This document shows, piece after piece, positions 6,121-8,151 of a stretch of DNA of 8,151 bases. This DNA comes from an uncultured Prevotella sp. (GTDB lineage Bacteria > Bacteroidota > Bacteroidia > Bacteroidales > Bacteroidaceae). Numbering within the stretch: position 1 is the stretch's first letter; each line of letters starts with the position of its first letter. Where the stretch lies: NCBI GenBank assembly GCA_927910885.1, contig CAKMOD010000147.1:1-8151 (forward strand). The letters are read 5' to 3'. The notes beneath the pieces were generated by a model. It had not been told where the DNA came from, searched no databases, and saw nothing but the letters and a program-made list of their open reading frames with translations. Position numbers and translations under genes: made by a program.

Positions 6121-8034
6121 TTAATCATGCAAGATAAGGGCTGACTGGGCATCAACCATGACCTCGCCACCTTCCATCTTGCCTAATCCTGCCTCATTCA
6201 CTTCACCATTTGCACATACGATAGTGTACTGACCCTTAGGGATGTTTACGGTGCGAAGCTCCTTGTTGGCATTAAGGATAACATAGATGTTCTTCCACTT
6301 GTCACCACCAGCATTGTCTTTTAGGCGGAAAGCAACCAAACAGTCCTGTACAGGAAGGAACTCAAGATGCTTGCGAACGAGGTCGGCTTTGCCCAATCGG
6401 AAGGCTGGATGAGCCTTGCGAAGGTTGATGAGTCCACTGTAATAGTTAAATACCTGTGGATAAGTATTGAGGTTATTCCAATCGAGATGGTTGATACTGT
6501 CAGGTGAATTAAATGAGTTATGCACACCTTTCTTGTTACGAAGCATCTCCTCACCAGAGAGCATGAAAGGAACACCCTGTGATGTGAAGATAGCCGTTTG
6601 GGCAAGTTCATTCAGACGAATCAGTTCATTCTCGTCATATTCAGCCTCTGGAATAGAAGCCTTCAGACGGTCAACAAGGCACAAGTCGTCGTGACAACTG
6701 ACATAAGAAATCATCTGAGTAGGCTCAAGTGCATAAGGTTTCTTAGAATAGTTTACCTTTGAGTAGTCTACCTGTGGGTGCTCAATCATACCCGCAATAC
6801 CCGCCTTCAAGCTCTCTTCCAAGCCTGTAACACCACCAAGGAAACCGGGCTTATGGTCGTCAGAGAAGGGTCCACGCAAGGCGTCACGAATGTCATCAGA
6901 GAAGGCTGCAATGCTCGGCATCTGTGGAACAGCTGCCTTCATTGCCAACTTCTCATGTGGATAAGCACATGTACCAGCACTCCATCCCTCGCCATAGACA
7001 AATATCTCTGGGTCGATAGCATTGAGTTCATGACGAATATCATTCATTGTTTGAATGTCATGCACACCCATAAGGTCTACACGGAAGCCATCAATATGAT
7101 ATTCATTTACCCAATACTTCATTGACTCCAGCATATAATCGCGCATCAAAGGACGCTCACTTGCTGTCTCATTACCACACCCTGTGCCATCAGATGGTGT
7201 ACCATCAGCTTTGTATCGGTAGTAAGCCTTAGGGTAAGTGCGCTCAAAGTTGCTATTTGCGAGGTCGAAAGTATGGTTGTAAACAACGTCAAGGATAACT
7301 CTGATACCCGCTTTGTGCAATGCTTGTACCATCTGCTTAAACTCCATAATACGGCGTGTAGGCAGGTTAGCATCGTATGAATAGCTTCCCTCTGGTACGT
7401 TGTAGTTCAATGGATCATATCCCCAATTATACTGTGGTACGTCTGGCTTGGATTCATCTATCGAAGCAAAGTCGAACGAAGGTAGGATATGCACAGCGTT
7501 AATACCCAACTTCTTCAAGTGATCAATAGCCTTCTGCTCTGTTAAGGCAAGGTATTTACCCTTGTGCATCAAGCCCGATGAAGGATCAATAGAGAAGTCA
7601 CGGTGGTGCAACTCATAGATAATGAGATCTGCCGGACTCTTAGTTGGTACACGACGATCGCTCTCCCAGCCCGTTGGGTTAGTCTCCTTCATGTCAACAA
7701 CGGCACCACGACCGCCATTACAACCTACCGCTTTGGCAAAGACACCCGGTGTCTCGCCGTGTCCGATATCGAAGGTATAAAACTTACCTTTGAGATCTCC
7801 CTTCACAGTAGCAGTCCAAGTGTTGTCTCCACTTGGTGTAAGTTTCACCTTCTTGTAGGCTTTTCCACCTCGTCCTGCCTCATAAAGGCGGAGTGTTGGT
7901 TTAGAGGGAGCATTGAGGCGGAAGGTTGTCTCACTCGGAGAATAGGACATCTCGTTGAATCGCTGCTGAGCAGTAGCGTTCTGTGAGAATATGAAAGCAG
8001 CAACAGATGCTGCAAGTTTATATTTTATTTTCAT
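6121..8034 (-). CDS. pulA: Type I pullulanase (GH13), secreted, 637 aa
   Basis: Pullulanase hydrolyses alpha-1,6 branch links in pullulan, amylopectin limit dextrins and branched malto-oligosaccharides. Residues 1-22 are a signal peptide (KYKLAASVAAFIFSQNATA) without a lipobox, so it is predicted periplasmic. A CBM48-type N-terminal domain spans about 30-115 (ETTFRLNAPSKPTLRLYE, KGKFYTFDI). The catalytic barrel follows. Visible motifs: YNWGYDP at 202-208, the hallmark of type I pullulanases; DVVYNH 249-254; GFRVD with nucleophile D320; YGEGW with acid/base E349; SCHDD with H448 and D449; a C-terminal beta domain ends at LILHD. The length is normal for secreted Bacteroidota pullulanases and the frame is intact. 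The ATG at 8034 follows a CA-rich leader with no Shine-Dalgarno sequence. Together with the downstream susA-like gene it would complete breakdown of imported starch fragments: PulA debranches and SusA cuts alpha-1,4 links. SusC/D-type genes may lie upstream, outside the window. Confidence 0.93.
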   Translation of the reverse strand: MKIKYKLAASVAAFIFSQNATAQQRFNEMSYSPSETTFRLNAPSKPTLRLYEAGRGGKAYKKVKLTPSGDNTWTATVKGDLKGKFYTFDIGHGETPGVFAKAVGCNGGRGAVVDMKETNPTGWESDRRVPTKSPADLIIYELHHRDFSIDPSSGLMHKGKYLALTEQKAIDHLKKLGINAVHILPSFDFASIDESKPDVPQYNWGYDPLNYNVPEGSYSYDANLPTRRIMEFKQMVQALHKAGIRVILDVVYNHTFDLANSNFERTYPKAYYRYKADGTPSDGTGCGNETASERPLMRDYMLESMKYWVNEYHIDGFRVDLMGVHDIQTMNDIRHELNAIDPEIFVYGEGWSAGTCAYPHEKLAMKAAVPQMPSIAAFSDDIRDALRGPFSDDHKPGFLGGVTGLEESLKAGIAGMIEHPQVDYSKVNYSKKPYALEPTQMISYVSCHDDLCLVDRLKASIPEAEYDENELIRLNELAQTAIFTSQGVPFMLSGEEMLRNKKGVHNSFNSPDSINHLDWNNLNTYPQVFNYYSGLINLRKAHPAFRLGKADLVRKHLEFLPVQDCLVAFRLKDNAGGDKWKNIYVILNANKELRTVNIPKGQYTIVCANGEVNEAGLGKMEGGEVMVDAQSALILHD

Positions 8035-8131
8035 TGGGTGTTGAATGTTGGGTGTTGAATGTTGGGTGTTGGGTGTTGATGATTTGGATGATGGGTGTTG
8101 GGGGTGGGTGTTGAATATTAGGTGATGATGG
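8034..8131. repeat. Degenerate 7-bp tandem repeat in the pulA leader
   Basis: On the plus strand the sequence reads as heptads: TTGGGTG, TTGAATG, TTGGGTG, TTGAATG, TTGGGTG, TTGGGTG (8034-8075, perfect alternation near the gene), then decayed copies such as TTGGATG, ATGGGTG, TTGAATA and TTAGGTG up to about 8131. In the pulA mRNA this gives a CA-rich, G-poor leader (CACCCAA/CATTCAA units) that should stay unstructured. The first unit touches the start codon. Copy number may vary by slippage. Confidence 0.8.
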
Positions 8132-8145
8132 ATTGTTATAACAAT
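8132..8145. promoter_or_regulatory. 14-bp perfect palindrome upstream of pulA, possible operator
   Basis: ATTGTTATAACAAT is its own reverse complement and lies 98 nt upstream of the pulA start, directly beyond the heptad repeats. Its position suits a binding site for a dimeric regulator, but AT-rich palindromes also occur by chance. No TAnnTTTG promoter is visible between it and pulA, so the promoter must lie at or beyond the window end. Confidence 0.35.
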
Positions 8146-8151
8146 TTACAA

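Noticed and set aside
6778..7125. Open plus-strand frame of 115 codons
   Set aside because: Antisense to the pulA catalytic domain, with no protein-like features of its own.
7603..7986. Open plus-strand frame of 127 codons
   Set aside because: Antisense to the pulA N-terminal region; long antisense frames are common opposite genes with this codon use.

Overview
The window has two parts that appear to come from different organisms. Bases 1 to about 600 are very AT-rich: I counted 11 G/C in 181-240 and 18 in 1-60. They carry, on the minus strand, the 3' end of trmN6 followed by the 5' part of rsmI. This ribosome/tRNA modification gene pair is common in Fusobacteria and Firmicutes, and the composition suggests a low-GC fusobacterium-like source. 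From roughly 600 onward the composition is clearly higher (27 G/C in 901-960). There the proteins, the TAnnTTTG-type promoters and the sus-like starch enzymes point to Bacteroidota, most likely Prevotella. An oral or gut metagenomic contig with a chimeric join is the simplest explanation.

Layout. (1) 1-614, minus: rsmI (cut by the window edge) and a truncated trmN6. (2) 684-2935, plus: a Bacteroidota-type promoter, a secreted protein of unknown function (482 aa), a small outer-membrane beta-barrel protein (177 aa) 7 nt behind it, and a perfect 14-bp stem acting as a two-way terminator. (3) 2953-3738, minus: a compact two-gene unit of a zeta-toxin-like P-loop kinase and an overlapping 60-aa partner. 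Its promoter lies so close to the ATG that the transcript should be almost leaderless. (4) 3857-8151, minus: starch use. A type I pullulanase (pulA) is followed by a SusA-like neopullulanase, then a strong rho-independent terminator. The susA frame is broken by an apparent one-base deletion near 5234.

Together pulA and susA would debranch and hydrolyse malto-oligosaccharides, probably in the periplasm. Both have signal peptides without a lipobox, and outer-membrane SusC/D/E-type genes may lie upstream beyond 8151. The pulA leader is a run of degenerate 7-bp repeats ending in a 14-bp palindrome. The pulA-susA gap holds a hairpin but no terminator-like T-run and no recognisable promoter, so the two genes are probably cotranscribed. 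I see no RNA genes, CRISPR arrays or insertion sequences. No clearly new system stands out; the most unusual points are the composition junction, the susA frameshift, the near-leaderless toxin promoter and the heptad leader repeat.
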